Of a DNA stretch of 64,000 nucleotides, positions 53,885 through 63,247 are shown one piece after another. The position numbers and the translations under genes were made by a program. The stretch lies in NCBI RefSeq assembly GCF_015668515.1, contig NZ_JADPFO010000001.1, positions 1,390,823 to 1,454,822 of the forward strand. Reading direction: 5' to 3'. The first letter of the stretch is position 1. Each line of letters begins with the position of its first letter. A model generated the notes under the pieces. The model ran no database searches. It had not been told where the DNA came from and saw only the letters and a list, made by a program, of their open reading frames with translations. Source of the stretch: Paraclostridium tenue. GTDB lineage: Bacteria > Bacillota > Clostridia > Peptostreptococcales > Peptostreptococcaceae.

Positions 53885-55318
53885 TTAAATTAACTTAGCT
53901 AAATTATATAAAGTTCTAGCTCCTTCACCTGTAGCTCCTTTTGATTTATAACCAAAATCTTTAGAGCTTACACTAGTTCCTGCTATATCCATATGAATCC
54001 ATGGAGTATTTCCTACAAATTCACCTATAAACAATCCAGCAGTTATACACCCTCCATCTCTTCCTGGGCTATTATTTAAATCTGCTTCTTTACCTTTTAA
54101 AACCTTTTTAAATTCCTCAAATACAGGCATTCTCCATATTTTTTCACCTGATAAACTTGCTGCTTTATCTAATTTGTTATAAAATTCATCGTTATTAGAT
54201 ATAATAGGTGTAGCTACTGTCCCAAGTGCAACTACTGCAGCACCTGTTAATGTTGCTATATCAACTACTTTAGTTACATTTTCATTATTTATAGCGTAAT
54301 AAACTGCATCTATTAATGTTAATCTTCCTTCTGCATCAGTATTTAATATTTCTATAGTCTTTTTACCCATTGAATTTATTATATCTCCTGGTTTATATGC
54401 ATGTCCTGATATTAAATTTTCACATGCAGCAACTACAGCAACTACATTTTTATTAAGTTTAGATTTAGAAATTCCACACATAGCACCTATAACAGCTGCT
54501 GCTCCACCCATGTCAGTTTTCATATCAACCATAGAATTTGTAGGTTTTATAGAATAACCACCAGAATCATATGTTAGTCCTTTTCCAACTAATCCTAGTA
54601 TTTCATTGCTCTCTTTATCTCCGTTATATTTCATGACTATAAGCTTAGGTTCTTTATCTGAGCCTTTAGCAACTGATATAAATGATTCCATTCCTAATTT
54701 TTCAATATCTTCTTTTCCATAGACCTCAGTTTCAAACCCATATTCCTTACCTAAATTAATAACTTCATTTGCTAAAGTTTCTGGATATATAACATTTGAT
54801 GGTTCATTTACTAAATTTCTTGATATTAAAGCTATCTCAGCAAGTAATTCTCCTTGTTTTATATAATCATTATAGTTTTCATCTAAATTTAAGTTTATAT
54901 TTTTATCCACACTTTCTTTTTTGTCACTTTTATACTTATCAAAAGTGTATTCTCCTAACTTAAGTCCCTCTACTAAGGCTTCAATTTCTCTATAATTTAG
55001 ATTTTCTTTTATATTTAAAAAATTAATTTCTTTTATATTATATTTTTTTAATTTTTTAGATATATTACCACCTAAATTTCTTATATCATCTATAGATATT
55101 TCATTTTTTTTACCCAATCCAACTAACATTAAATCTATTAACTTATCATCTTTAAAAATTTTGCATATATCTATTTTAGAATACTTAGCTTCAAAGTCTT
55201 TAAAAAAAGTATTTAATACTTCATTTTTTAAATCTACGTTATTGTCTTCATATACGAAAAATACACTTAGTTCATTTTCTTCGAGATAGTTTTTATTACT
55301 TATAACTTGTATGTTCAT
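53885..55318 (-). CDS. pepA: Leucyl aminopeptidase (M17)
   Basis: PepA removes N-terminal residues from peptides in the cytoplasm as a two-metal hexameric enzyme. The 477-residue protein has the metal and active-site motifs GKGLTYDSGGYSIKP near 250, KTDMGGAAAV, and the family signature NTDAEGRL near 330. The N-terminal domain is divergent, as usual. AGGTTTTG precedes the ATG. It follows a MarR-type regulator gene by 82 bases. Confidence 0.93.
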   Translation of the reverse strand: MNIQVISNKNYLEENELSVFFVYEDNNVDLKNEVLNTFFKDFEAKYSKIDICKIFKDDKLIDLMLVGLGKKNEISIDDIRNLGGNISKKLKKYNIKEINFLNIKENLNYREIEALVEGLKLGEYTFDKYKSDKKESVDKNINLNLDENYNDYIKQGELLAEIALISRNLVNEPSNVIYPETLANEVINLGKEYGFETEVYGKEDIEKLGMESFISVAKGSDKEPKLIVMKYNGDKESNEILGLVGKGLTYDSGGYSIKPTNSMVDMKTDMGGAAAVIGAMCGISKSKLNKNVVAVVAACENLISGHAYKPGDIINSMGKKTIEILNTDAEGRLTLIDAVYYAINNENVTKVVDIATLTGAAVVALGTVATPIISNNDEFYNKLDKAASLSGEKIWRMPVFEEFKKVLKGKEADLNNSPGRDGGCITAGLFIGEFVGNTPWIHMDIAGTSVSSKDFGYKSKGATGEGARTLYNLAKLI

Positions 55319-55400
55319 ATCAAAACCTCCATTTAAATTTATAGTATTTTATATTTACCCTATTTATAAATATATCCACCATAAATTTATTCTACATGAA

Positions 55401-55841
55401 CTACATTATATCTTTCATTATATCAATAGTTTTTTGTAAGCTTTCTTCTAACTCTTTCTTTTTATCTAAATCTAATTTATCTATCTTTTCATTTATTATA
55501 TCCATAAACTTATCTAATTCTGTATTAATTACTACTTCACCTTCATCAGTTATCCCATAAAAAGTATTTCTTCTATCATTAGAGTCTTCTTCTCTATAAA
55601 CATAACCTAATTCAACTAATTTATTTAGAAGTATACATAAACTTGATGTTGAAACATATAATTCTCTACTTAAATTTTTTAATTCTATCTTTTCATGTTT
55701 TTGTATTTCGCCTAATGCAAAAAATTGTTTTTTAGTTAATACTTTACCTAGTTTATATCTATCTGTATTTGTACTTTTTATTAAATTTTGATAATTATTC
55801 ATACTTTTTAATAAAAGTTTTGATATATTTTTATTTTCCAT
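55401..55841 (-). CDS. MarR-family transcriptional regulator
   Basis: A 146-residue winged-helix regulator. The recognition helix region is LYVSTSSLCILLNKLVELGYV and the wing has the typical DRRNTFYGITDEG motif, where the Asp-Arg-Arg salt bridge is conserved. MarR proteins usually bind their own promoter; a loose palindrome centred on AGTACT lies near 55870, which could be an operator. The gene precedes pepA, which may be part of its unit. The inducer is unknown. Confidence 0.9.
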   Translation of the reverse strand: MENKNISKLLLKSMNNYQNLIKSTNTDRYKLGKVLTKKQFFALGEIQKHEKIELKNLSRELYVSTSSLCILLNKLVELGYVYREEDSNDRRNTFYGITDEGEVVINTELDKFMDIINEKIDKLDLDKKKELEESLQKTIDIMKDIM

Positions 55842-55974
55842 ATATTCACCTCATTGTATATTAATAAGTACTAATTTCTAATTCTTAATATATATTATAC
55901 TATTATTTTTCTAATTTTTTAAGTTCAAAATTATTTAGTTGTAAAATATTTTTTTAATTAAGCATTCTACAACT

Positions 55975-56028
55975 AAATAAAAGCTATAGTAATAAAGTTT
56001 AATTTCCTTAATACTATAGCTTTTATTT
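55975..56028 (-). terminator. Terminator after ytfJ
   Basis: AAATAAAAGCTATAGTA / TACTATAGCTTTTATTT, a 17-base perfect stem with a 20-base loop, 6 bases past the ytfJ stop. A competing stem (TTTAGTTGTA / TACAACTAAA) overlaps its left arm. Confidence 0.75.
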
Positions 56029-56034
56029 ATATTA

Positions 56035-56457
56035 TTAACATTTTTTATCGTCTTTAATTTCTGATTCATTATTTTTTAATTTTTGAATTTTTTCTAATAC
56101 TTTAGGTGTTATATTTAAAATGCTATCTACCATATTTATACTATGGTCTAAACTCATAAGCCTTGTTTCTCCATTTTCTACAACTACAAATGCTACAGGT
56201 TGTAGAGATACAGCTCCTGCACTACCTCCTGCGAAATTTGTATCATCTAAATCTCTTTCTTCTCTTTTTTTATCTGAGCAGTCTCTTGAATATTCTCCTC
56301 CACCTATACCAAATCCTATAGTAACTTTGGATATAGGTACAACAACTGTATTTTCTGCTTTAATTGGATCTCCAATAATAGTGTTTGCATCAATTGTAGT
56401 TTTAATTGAATCAAGCGTTGTGTCCATTAGATCTTTTATAGAGTTTGTCGATCTCAT
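56035..56457 (-). CDS. ytfJ: GerW family sporulation protein (YtfJ)
   Basis: A 140-residue GerW/YtfJ protein, found in spore formers and needed for normal germination in Bacillus. Conserved parts are the DANTIIGDPIKAENTVVVPISKVTIGFGIGGGEY block (key residues GDP and VPxSKV) and the GGSAGAVSLQPVAFVVV strand; an acidic tail follows. The start is set at 56457 (MRSTNSIKDL), 9 bases behind AAGGAGG. It overlaps the end of ytfI by 47 bases. Confidence 0.88.
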   Translation of the reverse strand: MRSTNSIKDLMDTTLDSIKTTIDANTIIGDPIKAENTVVVPISKVTIGFGIGGGEYSRDCSDKKREERDLDDTNFAGGSAGAVSLQPVAFVVVENGETRLMSLDHSINMVDSILNITPKVLEKIQKLKNNESEIKDDKKC

Positions 56458-57115
56458 CTGTTCTGGCCTCCTTACCATATTTAACTTTTTTATATTTTCT
56501 AATTTTAAAATATATATGAATCATGCCTTTTATAAAAATAATTATATCTTTTATAGTTGGACTTACATGTAGTATCCCTTTATGCTTTATAAAATTTTGG
56601 TTATAGCATGTAGATACTTTTAGATATATTTTATCTGATTCAAAGTAATTACTTACATTACCATAAAACATATTAACTAAAACATATATAAATGATGTAA
56701 GATGTATATTTTCACTTCCATAACTTAAATTAGAATATATCTCACTTATTCTAACCTTTCTAAGAATTTTATATAAAACTATTAAATTTTCTAACTCTAT
56801 TTTTTTTAAATCAAGTTTTTTAAGTCTACTTTTATCCTCCTTATATTTATTTTTCTTCTTTTCATGTTTTTCTTCATCACTTTTACTTATAGGATAAATA
56901 GTCTTTGTTATATTAATTAAATTAAAAAAGTATCTAAATGATACCTTAATTTCTACATCTTTATTATCTATATTAGATGTTATGATTACGTGAATAGTAC
57001 TTTTTAAGAGAAAAAATACTATCAAAGAAATAGGTAATAAAATTTTTATAAAAAAAATTAATAAATCTTTATAATTCATATCTATATTATTTTCCATTTT
57101 TTTAAAACTATACAA
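56411..57115 (-). CDS. ytfI: DUF2953 membrane protein (YtfI)
   Basis: A 234-residue protein with one N-terminal membrane helix (about 20-42) and a DUF2953 region with the YGSENIHLTSFIYVLVNMFYG turn typical of YtfI. It is encoded directly before ytfJ as in Bacillus, where the pair follows scpA-scpB-ypuF-type genes. The function is unknown. No strong ribosome binding site precedes the ATG at 57115; an internal ATG at 57094 is possible. Confidence 0.72.
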   Translation of the reverse strand: MYSFKKMENNIDMNYKDLLIFFIKILLPISLIVFFLLKSTIHVIITSNIDNKDVEIKVSFRYFFNLINITKTIYPISKSDEEKHEKKKNKYKEDKSRLKKLDLKKIELENLIVLYKILRKVRISEIYSNLSYGSENIHLTSFIYVLVNMFYGNVSNYFESDKIYLKVSTCYNQNFIKHKGILHVSPTIKDIIIFIKGMIHIYFKIRKYKKVKYGKEARTDEIDKLYKRSNGHNA

Positions 57116-57169
57116 AAAAATAGTAGATGATAGATAAATAAAAATATTTAATCATCATCTACTATTTTT
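57116..57169 (-). terminator. Terminator after scpB
   Basis: AAAAATAGTAGATGAT / ATCATCTACTATTTTT, a 16-base perfect stem with a 22-base loop and T-rich ends, just past the scpB stop. Confidence 0.8.
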
Positions 57170-57172
57170 GAT

Positions 57173-57700
57173 CTATTCTTTTTCATAATTTTCAATAGGT
57201 GGTAAGTCCTCTAATTTTTCTATATTTAATAGTCTTAAAAACTCATTAGTAGTTTTATAAATTATAGGTTTTCCTATTTTATCTAATCTACCAGCTTCAT
57301 ATATAAGATCATTTTCAAGAAGAGTTTGAATTACCTTATCACTTTTTACTCCTCTTATTTCTTCTAATTCAACTTTAGTTATAGGCTGTTTATAAGCTAT
57401 TATAGTTAATGCTTCTAATGTAGCTTGACTTAGAGTTTTCTTTTTCTTAGGTTCTAATATATTTTTTACAAAAGATGAGTACTCCTTATTTGTACACATT
57501 TGGTATTTATCTTGTAATTTTATAATTTGTATTCCACGATTATTTTCTTTGTACTCTTCAATTAAACTATTTAACATTATTTCTATTTCTTTTGAAGAAA
57601 GTTCTTCATTTATAGCATTGTTTAATTCTTTTATGCTTATAGGGTCGCTATATGCAAACATTATAGCTTCTATAATACTTTTTATCTCATCACGTCTCAT
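57173..57700 (-). CDS. scpB: Segregation and condensation protein B
   Basis: ScpB is the dimeric winged-helix subunit of the SMC-ScpAB condensin. The 175-residue protein has two winged-helix domains, the second with the signature LEALTIIAYKQPITKVELEEIRGV, whose key part is IAYKQP. It starts 1 base before the scpA stop with GGAGAG inside scpA. Confidence 0.94.
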   Translation of the reverse strand: MRRDEIKSIIEAIMFAYSDPISIKELNNAINEELSSKEIEIMLNSLIEEYKENNRGIQIIKLQDKYQMCTNKEYSSFVKNILEPKKKKTLSQATLEALTIIAYKQPITKVELEEIRGVKSDKVIQTLLENDLIYEAGRLDKIGKPIIYKTTNEFLRLLNIEKLEDLPPIENYEKE

Positions 57701-57701
57701 A

Positions 57702-58427
57702 TTAACTCTCCATATTTCTCTTTATTAAGATATCATCAAAGAATAAATCCTGAACAACAATTACTTCATTACTTTTTATAAGTTCTAATACAGATAAAAA
57801 CGTTGCTATTATTTCGTCTTTTTCATAATCATTTATTAAACTTGTAAATCTAATATCTTCTTTTTCTTTAATAATATTTCTTACATAGTGCATTTTTTCT
57901 TCAACAGATATAATACGAGTTCTAACAATTTTGTTTAACTTATCATCTTTTACTTCTTCTAATTCATCTTTTTTTACATTTAATATATGAGGAAGTATTT
58001 TAACTATAGCATCTAAAGATATAGATTCTAAATCTAATTTTTCTTCTATAACTACTTCTTCCTTTTTTCTATAAAATACATCTTCTATGTAAGTTACATT
58101 ATTTTTTAAATCCTCTGTAGCGTTTTTAAATTTCTTATACTCAACAAGCTTTTCCATAAGTTCAAGTCTTGGATCCTCTTCTTCTTCATCATTTCTTTGC
58201 TTGTATAGTAAATACTTGGATTTTATTTGTAAAAGCTTAGATGCCATTGTAATAAATTCACTTGCTATTTCAAGGTCAAATTCTTCAAGCATATCTAAGT
58301 AAGCTAGATATTGCTTTGTTATCTCTATTATAGATATATCCTTTATATCTATTTTATGTTTTGTTATAAGGTCATATAAAAGATCTAGAGGACCTTCATA
58401 TACCTTAAGTTGTACACTATACTTCAT
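57702..58427 (-). CDS. scpA: Segregation and condensation protein A
   Basis: ScpA is the kleisin that bridges the SMC heads. The 241-residue protein opens with VKVYEGPLDLLYDLI-type kleisin motif (YEGPLDLL at 9-16) and has the LEIASEFITMASKLLQIKSKYLL helix that binds the SMC neck. A winged-helix C-terminus ends in FDDILIKR. GAGGT precedes the ATG. Confidence 0.94.
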   Translation of the reverse strand: MKYSVQLKVYEGPLDLLYDLITKHKIDIKDISIIEITKQYLAYLDMLEEFDLEIASEFITMASKLLQIKSKYLLYKQRNDEEEEDPRLELMEKLVEYKKFKNATEDLKNNVTYIEDVFYRKKEEVVIEEKLDLESISLDAIVKILPHILNVKKDELEEVKDDKLNKIVRTRIISVEEKMHYVRNIIKEKEDIRFTSLINDYEKDEIIATFLSVLELIKSNEVIVVQDLFFDDILIKRNMES

Positions 58428-58457
58428 AAATTACCTCTAAATTCTATAGAATTATCA

Positions 58458-59051
58458 CTATATTATAAATAAATTAACTATACTTAATAATACTTTAATT
58501 ATAGGATTTAATATTATCACGTGAAACTTTGTTATGATTAAAAATATAAATATAATTGTACTCATACTTTCATACTTATAAACAACATCATAATATTTAG
58601 CTGGTATAAAACTAGATACTATTCCCCACCCATCAAGTGGAGGTAATGGTAAAAGGTTAAATGCCGCAAATCCTATACTATATGTAAATATACTATCAAA
58701 TATAAGGTATAGAGCTTTCATATTAACAAAGCTAATAAGATTTACAGCTATTATAGCTGTTATAACATTAAATAACGGTCCCGCCAATGAAACTATTAAA
58801 TTCCCCACCTTGTAGTTTTTAAAGTTATTTGGATTCACTGGAACTGGTTTAGCCCAACCAAAATGTGCAACTATAAGCATTACAAGCCCAAAGGGGTCAA
58901 CATGTTTTATAGGGTCTAAAGTCATTCTTCCACTCATTTTTGCAGTATCGTCTCCTAAAAGATGTGCTACATATGCATGCCCAAATTCATGTACAGATAT
59001 AGCCACTGCAATACCTACTGCCGTTACTAAAAACTGGCTTAACATATTCAT
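58458..59051 (-). CDS. Site-2-protease-family metalloprotease (YwhC/Rip-like)
   Basis: A 197-residue intramembrane metalloprotease of the M50 family. The first membrane helix carries HEFGHAYVAHLLGD (zinc His and catalytic Glu near 21-25), and the third has the DG pair in NLLPLPPLDGWGI. No PDZ domain is present, which places it in the short YwhC-like class. Substrates may be anti-sigma factors or unknown proteins. AGGAG precedes the ATG. It is close to scpAB, a common order. Confidence 0.88.
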   Translation of the reverse strand: MNMLSQFLVTAVGIAVAISVHEFGHAYVAHLLGDDTAKMSGRMTLDPIKHVDPFGLVMLIVAHFGWAKPVPVNPNNFKNYKVGNLIVSLAGPLFNVITAIIAVNLISFVNMKALYLIFDSIFTYSIGFAAFNLLPLPPLDGWGIVSSFIPAKYYDVVYKYESMSTIIFIFLIITKFHVIILNPIIKVLLSIVNLFII

Positions 59052-59188
59052 TTATTTTTCTCCTATTTTTTAAGTTTTAATACTATTATAACAATATATA
59101 TACTTATAATCAAACTAAGATTTAAACTAAAAATTTACTTTTTAACTTAATATATACCTTTAAAAACAAGTAATTTGATTAAATTTAA

Positions 59189-59211
59189 AAGACCTAGTTA
59201 TACTAGGTCTT
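59189..59211 (-). terminator. Terminator after dacF
   Basis: AAGACCTAGT / ACTAGGTCTT with a 3-base loop and TTTTAAATTT on the minus strand, overlapping the end of dacF. Confidence 0.8.
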
Positions 59212-59216
59212 ATCCT

Positions 59217-60377
59217 CTAAAATATATTGTCTATAACTCTTTCAAACATTTTAAAATAGCTTGCTTTATTTATATCTTTTTCATTTATAAGGTCAATTTT
59301 ACCTACTTGTTTATCACCTTTATAAATGCTTATAGTTCCTAATTTAGTTCCTTTTTTTACAGGTAAATCTATATTTTTAGATACGTCTATCTTTTTAGTA
59401 AAATCTTTACTTTCACCTTTTTTTATAAGCGCGGTTAAATCATCTTTTGCAACTAAATTTACTTTATTATCATCTGCTTTATCTAGTGTTAATGTAGCTA
59501 TTTTATCTGACTTAGAACATAATTTAACACTTTCATAATTTGCAAATCCATAACTTAATAGTGAAGATGAATCTTTAAATCTTTCTTGTGTTGTAGGTGC
59601 ACCTAATGTTACTGCAACTAAGTGAGTTTCTCCTCTTTTAGCAGAAGCTGATAAACAATATTTTGCTTCTTGTGTAAATCCAGTTTTAACACCAGTCGCT
59701 CCTTGATAATGTTTTATCATTTTATTAGTATTTGCAAGCCCTATAGTTGTTTTCTTTTTACCAACTACTATTTGATCCATCCAAGTTGTTAAATACTTAG
59801 TTATTTTGTCATGTTTTAACAATTCTCTAGACATTATAGCTATGTCATGTGCAGATGTATAATGATTTTCTATTGGCAAACCATTAGTATTAGAAAAATT
59901 AGTATCATTCATTCCTAATTGCTTAGCTTTATTATTCATCATAGCTACGAATTCTTCTTCACTACCGCCTACATATTCTGCCATAGCTACACAAGCATCA
60001 TTTGCTGATGCAACAGCTATTCCCTTTAAAAGGTCATCAACTTTTTGTGTTTCTCCTGGTTCTAAGAATATTTGGCTTCCTCCCATTTCCGATGCTCTTT
60101 CACTTATTTGAACTTCATCATCTAACTTTATCTTTCCGCTATCTAATGCTTCAACGATAAGTAACATAGTCATTACTTTAGTAACACTAGCTGGAGGAAG
60201 TTTTTCATGTGGATTTTTCTCAAATAGTATCTGTCCACTACCTACATCCATTAATATAGCTGTTTTAGATGATATATTAATGGGTCCTTGAACTTTTTTA
60301 TCATCTGCAAATGCAGTAGTGCTTAAAGACATAATAACCATTATCATAGCTAAAACTATACTGGTAAATCGTCTCAT
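59217..60377 (-). CDS. dacF: D-alanyl-D-alanine carboxypeptidase (DacF/PBP5 type)
   Basis: A secreted low-mass penicillin-binding protein that trims the stem peptide of peptidoglycan. The 386-residue protein has a signal peptide ending AFA, the SxxK motif PASVTK (Ser64, Lys67), the SxN motif ASAND and KTG in GVKTGFT. A C-terminal beta domain and amphipathic helix (ASYFKMFERVIDNIF) should anchor it to the membrane. The start is the ATG at 60377 behind AGAGGTGA; the GTG at 60386 overlaps that site. Confidence 0.93.
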   Translation of the reverse strand: MRRFTSIVLAMIMVIMSLSTTAFADDKKVQGPINISSKTAILMDVGSGQILFEKNPHEKLPPASVTKVMTMLLIVEALDSGKIKLDDEVQISERASEMGGSQIFLEPGETQKVDDLLKGIAVASANDACVAMAEYVGGSEEEFVAMMNNKAKQLGMNDTNFSNTNGLPIENHYTSAHDIAIMSRELLKHDKITKYLTTWMDQIVVGKKKTTIGLANTNKMIKHYQGATGVKTGFTQEAKYCLSASAKRGETHLVAVTLGAPTTQERFKDSSSLLSYGFANYESVKLCSKSDKIATLTLDKADDNKVNLVAKDDLTALIKKGESKDFTKKIDVSKNIDLPVKKGTKLGTISIYKGDKQVGKIDLINEKDINKASYFKMFERVIDNIF

Positions 60378-60445
60378 TACTTTCACCTCTTGATGTTTTA
60401 TTTGATACTATTTTTTCACATTTTACCTAAATTTATGCGAAGTAT

Positions 60446-60733
60446 TTAATAAACATCAATAGTAGAATCTATATTTATAACTTCTGCATCTGTATTTTCA
60501 TATACAAAGTTTATAATATTTTCCATTGTAGAATCTGCTTGTTTATTATTTATGCAAACGCCACTTATTCCTATTACTATATTTTTATGAATATCTTGAT
60601 TTTCAACTTCACTAACTGATACGTTAAATGTATTTTGAAGTTTTTTCACTAAACTTTTTACTACCATTCTTTTTTCTTTAAGTGAATGAACCCAACTTGC
60701 TCTTAATGTGATTTTCATAATTATTATTTTCAT
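60446..60733 (-). CDS. DUF503 family protein
   Basis: A 95-residue alpha/beta protein of the DUF503 (YlxP) family. It has the family's SLKEKRMVVKSLVKKLQNTFNVSVSEVE core, with the key SLKEKR motif, and a late INIDSTIDV strand. In Bacillus ylxP lies between infB and rbfA; here it is elsewhere. It is linked to ribosome maturation by context in other genomes only. GGTGA precedes the ATG. Confidence 0.85.
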   Translation of the reverse strand: MKIIIMKITLRASWVHSLKEKRMVVKSLVKKLQNTFNVSVSEVENQDIHKNIVIGISGVCINNKQADSTMENIINFVYENTDAEVINIDSTIDVY

Positions 60734-60748
60734 ATTTTCACCGTAGAT

Positions 60749-61519
60749 TTATATATTTTTGTTTATTAAATAATTTTTAACTATTAAATAATAAATACAT
60801 GCTTCATTGAAATTTCTTATATCCATTCCTAATATATCTTTTATTTTTTCTAATCTATATATAAGTGTATTTCTATGAAGATATATATTGTTAGATGTCT
60901 TAGATATATTAAACCCATTTTCTATAAATGCTATACCTGCTTCTAGTACCAATTTATCTATTTTGTCTATTAAGTTATAATCAAATAAAATTGGATATGA
61001 TTTATCCTTTCCAATTAAATCTATAAGATTATATAAATTTAAGTCATATATATTAAAATATTTTCTATTGCTATTTTCAATAAATATATATTTTTTTAAT
61101 CTATTACTTAAATCAATTTTAAAGTCAAACTCTTTTTTATTATTTATTTTACCTAAGTTAATTATATATGTCTTTGTATATGACTCAGTTTCTATAATCT
61201 GAGGAGTATATTTATCTATCAAATTTAAATCATTAGTATTTAATATATAATTACCCTTATAGTTTATAATATTAATGTCTTCATATAAGCTTTTAAAAAC
61301 TTGATTTAAAATTTCTTCATTTAAATTTTTTTGATAAATTAAATAAAAATATCCATCCAAATTATGATTTATATCATTTTCTATTACTTCGATAACATAA
61401 GTTTCATTGTTCCATGATACAATTTGTTGTGATTTTTTTAGTAATTTTCCCCCTTTATATTTATAAACTTTGATTTTTTTCCCCAATTGTTCTTCAAAAA
61501 ATTCTATTAGCCCCTTCAA
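60749..61519 (-). CDS. PucR/CdaR-type transcriptional regulator
   Basis: A 256-residue protein. The C-terminal 55 residues form the PucR/CdaR helix-turn-helix (SKTSNNIYLHRNTLIYRLEKI), whose key residues are the LHRNTLxYRLxKI motif. The N-terminal 190 residues are divergent and may sense a ligand. The start is a TTG at 61519 behind GGGGTGAG. It lies downstream of the solo sugar-ABC ATPase gene, separated by a terminator. The target is unknown; a link to the ATPase gene is possible from proximity only. Confidence 0.82.
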   Translation of the reverse strand: MKGLIEFFEEQLGKKIKVYKYKGGKLLKKSQQIVSWNNETYVIEVIENDINHNLDGYFYLIYQKNLNEEILNQVFKSLYEDINIINYKGNYILNTNDLNLIDKYTPQIIETESYTKTYIINLGKINNKKEFDFKIDLSNRLKKYIFIENSNRKYFNIYDLNLYNLIDLIGKDKSYPILFDYNLIDKIDKLVLEAGIAFIENGFNISKTSNNIYLHRNTLIYRLEKIKDILGMDIRNFNEACIYYLIVKNYLINKNI

Positions 61520-61580
61520 TATCTCACCCCATATATGTTATCCCTTAGATTTTACTATATTTCTTATATTATAAATTAAA

Positions 61581-61619
61581 AAGCTGTAAAACTAAAATAT
61601 ACTTTTAGTTTTACAGCTT
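61581..61619 (-). terminator. Terminator after the sugar-ABC ATPase gene
   Basis: AAGCTGTAAAACTAAAA / TTTTAGTTTTACAGCTT, a 17-base perfect stem with a 5-base loop and TTTTTAATTT on the minus strand. Confidence 0.85.
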
Positions 61620-61630
61620 AAAATTAATTT

Positions 61631-62740
61631 TTATATTATGGCATTAGTAGTTTCTTTATCAAATATGTGAACTTTATTTTTGTCTAAAGCTAATTTTAGC
61701 TTTTGCCCGCACTTTATATTATACCTTGAATCAAATCTTGCAGTAATATTTTTACCTTCAACATTTAAATAAGCATAAATTTCAGCTCCCATAAGTTCAC
61801 TTATATCTACTGTCGCATCAAATATTGTATCTTGACTATTATCTATAAATATATCTTCTATATGAATATCTTCTGGTCTTATCCCTAAAACAATTTCTTT
61901 GTTTACATATCCATTTTTCTTTAATGAATCAGATTTAACTTTATCTAGTGCAATTTTAAAATTATTAAATATAGCATATACTACACCTTCTTCTTCAGAT
62001 ATATTACAATCTATTAAGTTCATTTGAGGTGCTCCTATAAATCCTGCTACGAACATATTTGCTGGATTATCATATACTTCTTGAGGTGTATCTATTTGTT
62101 GTATTACACCATCTTTCATTATAACTATTCTATCAGCCATTGTCATCGCTTCAACTTGGTCATGTGTTACATATATAAAAGTTGTTCCAAGCTTTTTATG
62201 CAGTTTAGTTATTTCTGTTCTCATGGCTGTTCTAAGTTTAGCATCTAAATTTGATAAGGGTTCATCCATTAAGAAAACTTTAGGATTTCTAACTATAGCT
62301 CTACCTAATGCCACCCTCTGTCTTTGTCCCCCAGATAATGCTTTTGGCTTTCTATCTAAAACTGATTCTAAGTCTAGTATTTTTGCAGCTTCTTTTACTT
62401 TTTTATCTATTTCAGCTTTTGGTATCTTTCTTAGTTTAAGTGCAAATGCCATATTTTCATAAACACTTAAATGAGGATATAATGCATAGTTTTGAAAAAC
62501 CATAGCTATATCTCTATCTTTTGGAGCTACATCATTTACTATTTTATCTCCTATATATAACTCACCTGAAGTTATTTCTTCAAGTCCAGCTATCATCCTT
62601 AAAGTAGTTGATTTACCACATCCAGATGGCCCTACTAAAACAACAAACTCCTTATCTTGTATGTCTATATTTACATCCTTTACAGCTTCATATCCATTAT
62701 CATAAGATTTACCTATACTTTTTAAAATTACCTCAGCCAT
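61631..62740 (-). CDS. Sugar-type ABC transporter ATPase (MsmX/UgpC-like)
   Basis: A 369-residue ATPase of the CUT1 sugar importers. Walker A is GPSGCGKST near 37-45, the signature is LSGGQRQRVALGRA, Walker B is KVFLMDEPLSNLDAKLR, and the switch is YVTHDQVEAM; C-terminal TOBE domains follow from about 235. No permease or binding-protein gene is adjacent, so it is probably a shared ATPase serving several importers, as MsmX does in Bacillus. GGGGGAG precedes the ATG. Confidence 0.9.
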   Translation of the reverse strand: MAEVILKSIGKSYDNGYEAVKDVNIDIQDKEFVVLVGPSGCGKSTTLRMIAGLEEITSGELYIGDKIVNDVAPKDRDIAMVFQNYALYPHLSVYENMAFALKLRKIPKAEIDKKVKEAAKILDLESVLDRKPKALSGGQRQRVALGRAIVRNPKVFLMDEPLSNLDAKLRTAMRTEITKLHKKLGTTFIYVTHDQVEAMTMADRIVIMKDGVIQQIDTPQEVYDNPANMFVAGFIGAPQMNLIDCNISEEEGVVYAIFNNFKIALDKVKSDSLKKNGYVNKEIVLGIRPEDIHIEDIFIDNSQDTIFDATVDISELMGAEIYAYLNVEGKNITARFDSRYNIKCGQKLKLALDKNKVHIFDKETTNAII

Positions 62741-62854
62741 AATTTATATCTCCCCCAACTATAATTAATATAGTTAAAGTATAGTCCAAAAACGTTTTCT
62801 CATATATAGTTACATTAACTAAATTATTTCATTCAAATTATACAAGAATTTGAT

Positions 62855-63190
62855 TTACTTATAATCTTCATACACAGCAGATGCTAAAATTTTATTTATA
62901 TTATCCATCATAGATGTGAACTTATACTCAGAATCTATATATCTGCTTAAATCTTTATTGCTAGATATTGTTTTTTTCAAGTCCTGTGCTAATTTTAAAG
63001 TTTTTTTATCTATAGTTACCCCATTTAAATTTTTCGATTTAATATCCATTTGAATTTTTCTATGGTTATTTAAAATTACTTCATAATTTGGATTAGATTT
63101 TATAATCTTCATATTTTTTTTAAAGTCTTTATACTCTTTACTCTCCTTTATATCACTTGCAAGTTTTGTAGTACTATCATAAACACTCAT
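62855..63190 (-). CDS. YlbF family regulator
   Basis: A 111-residue all-helical protein of the YlbF/YmcA family. The pattern of an N-terminal helix (TKLASDIKESKEYKDFKK) followed by NHRKIQMDIKSKNLNG and a long C-terminal helix fits. In Bacillus YlbF and YmcA form, with YaaT, the Y-complex that guides RNase Y. Here it is encoded just downstream of an RNase J gene, separated by a terminator. AGGAGG precedes the ATG at 63190. Confidence 0.82.
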   Translation of the reverse strand: MSVYDSTTKLASDIKESKEYKDFKKNMKIIKSNPNYEVILNNHRKIQMDIKSKNLNGVTIDKKTLKLAQDLKKTISSNKDLSRYIDSEYKFTSMMDNINKILASAVYEDYK

Positions 63191-63206
63191 AAATTTCCTC
63201 CTATAA

Positions 63207-63242
63207 AAAAAGATTGAATATAATATATTATATTCAATCTTT
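63207..63242 (-). terminator. Terminator after the RNase J gene
   Basis: A 17-base perfect inverted repeat without spacer (AAAGATTGAATATAATA and its complement) followed by TTTTTTTATAGG on the minus strand, 5 bases past the RNase J stop. Confidence 0.85.
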
Positions 63243-63247
63243 CTTAT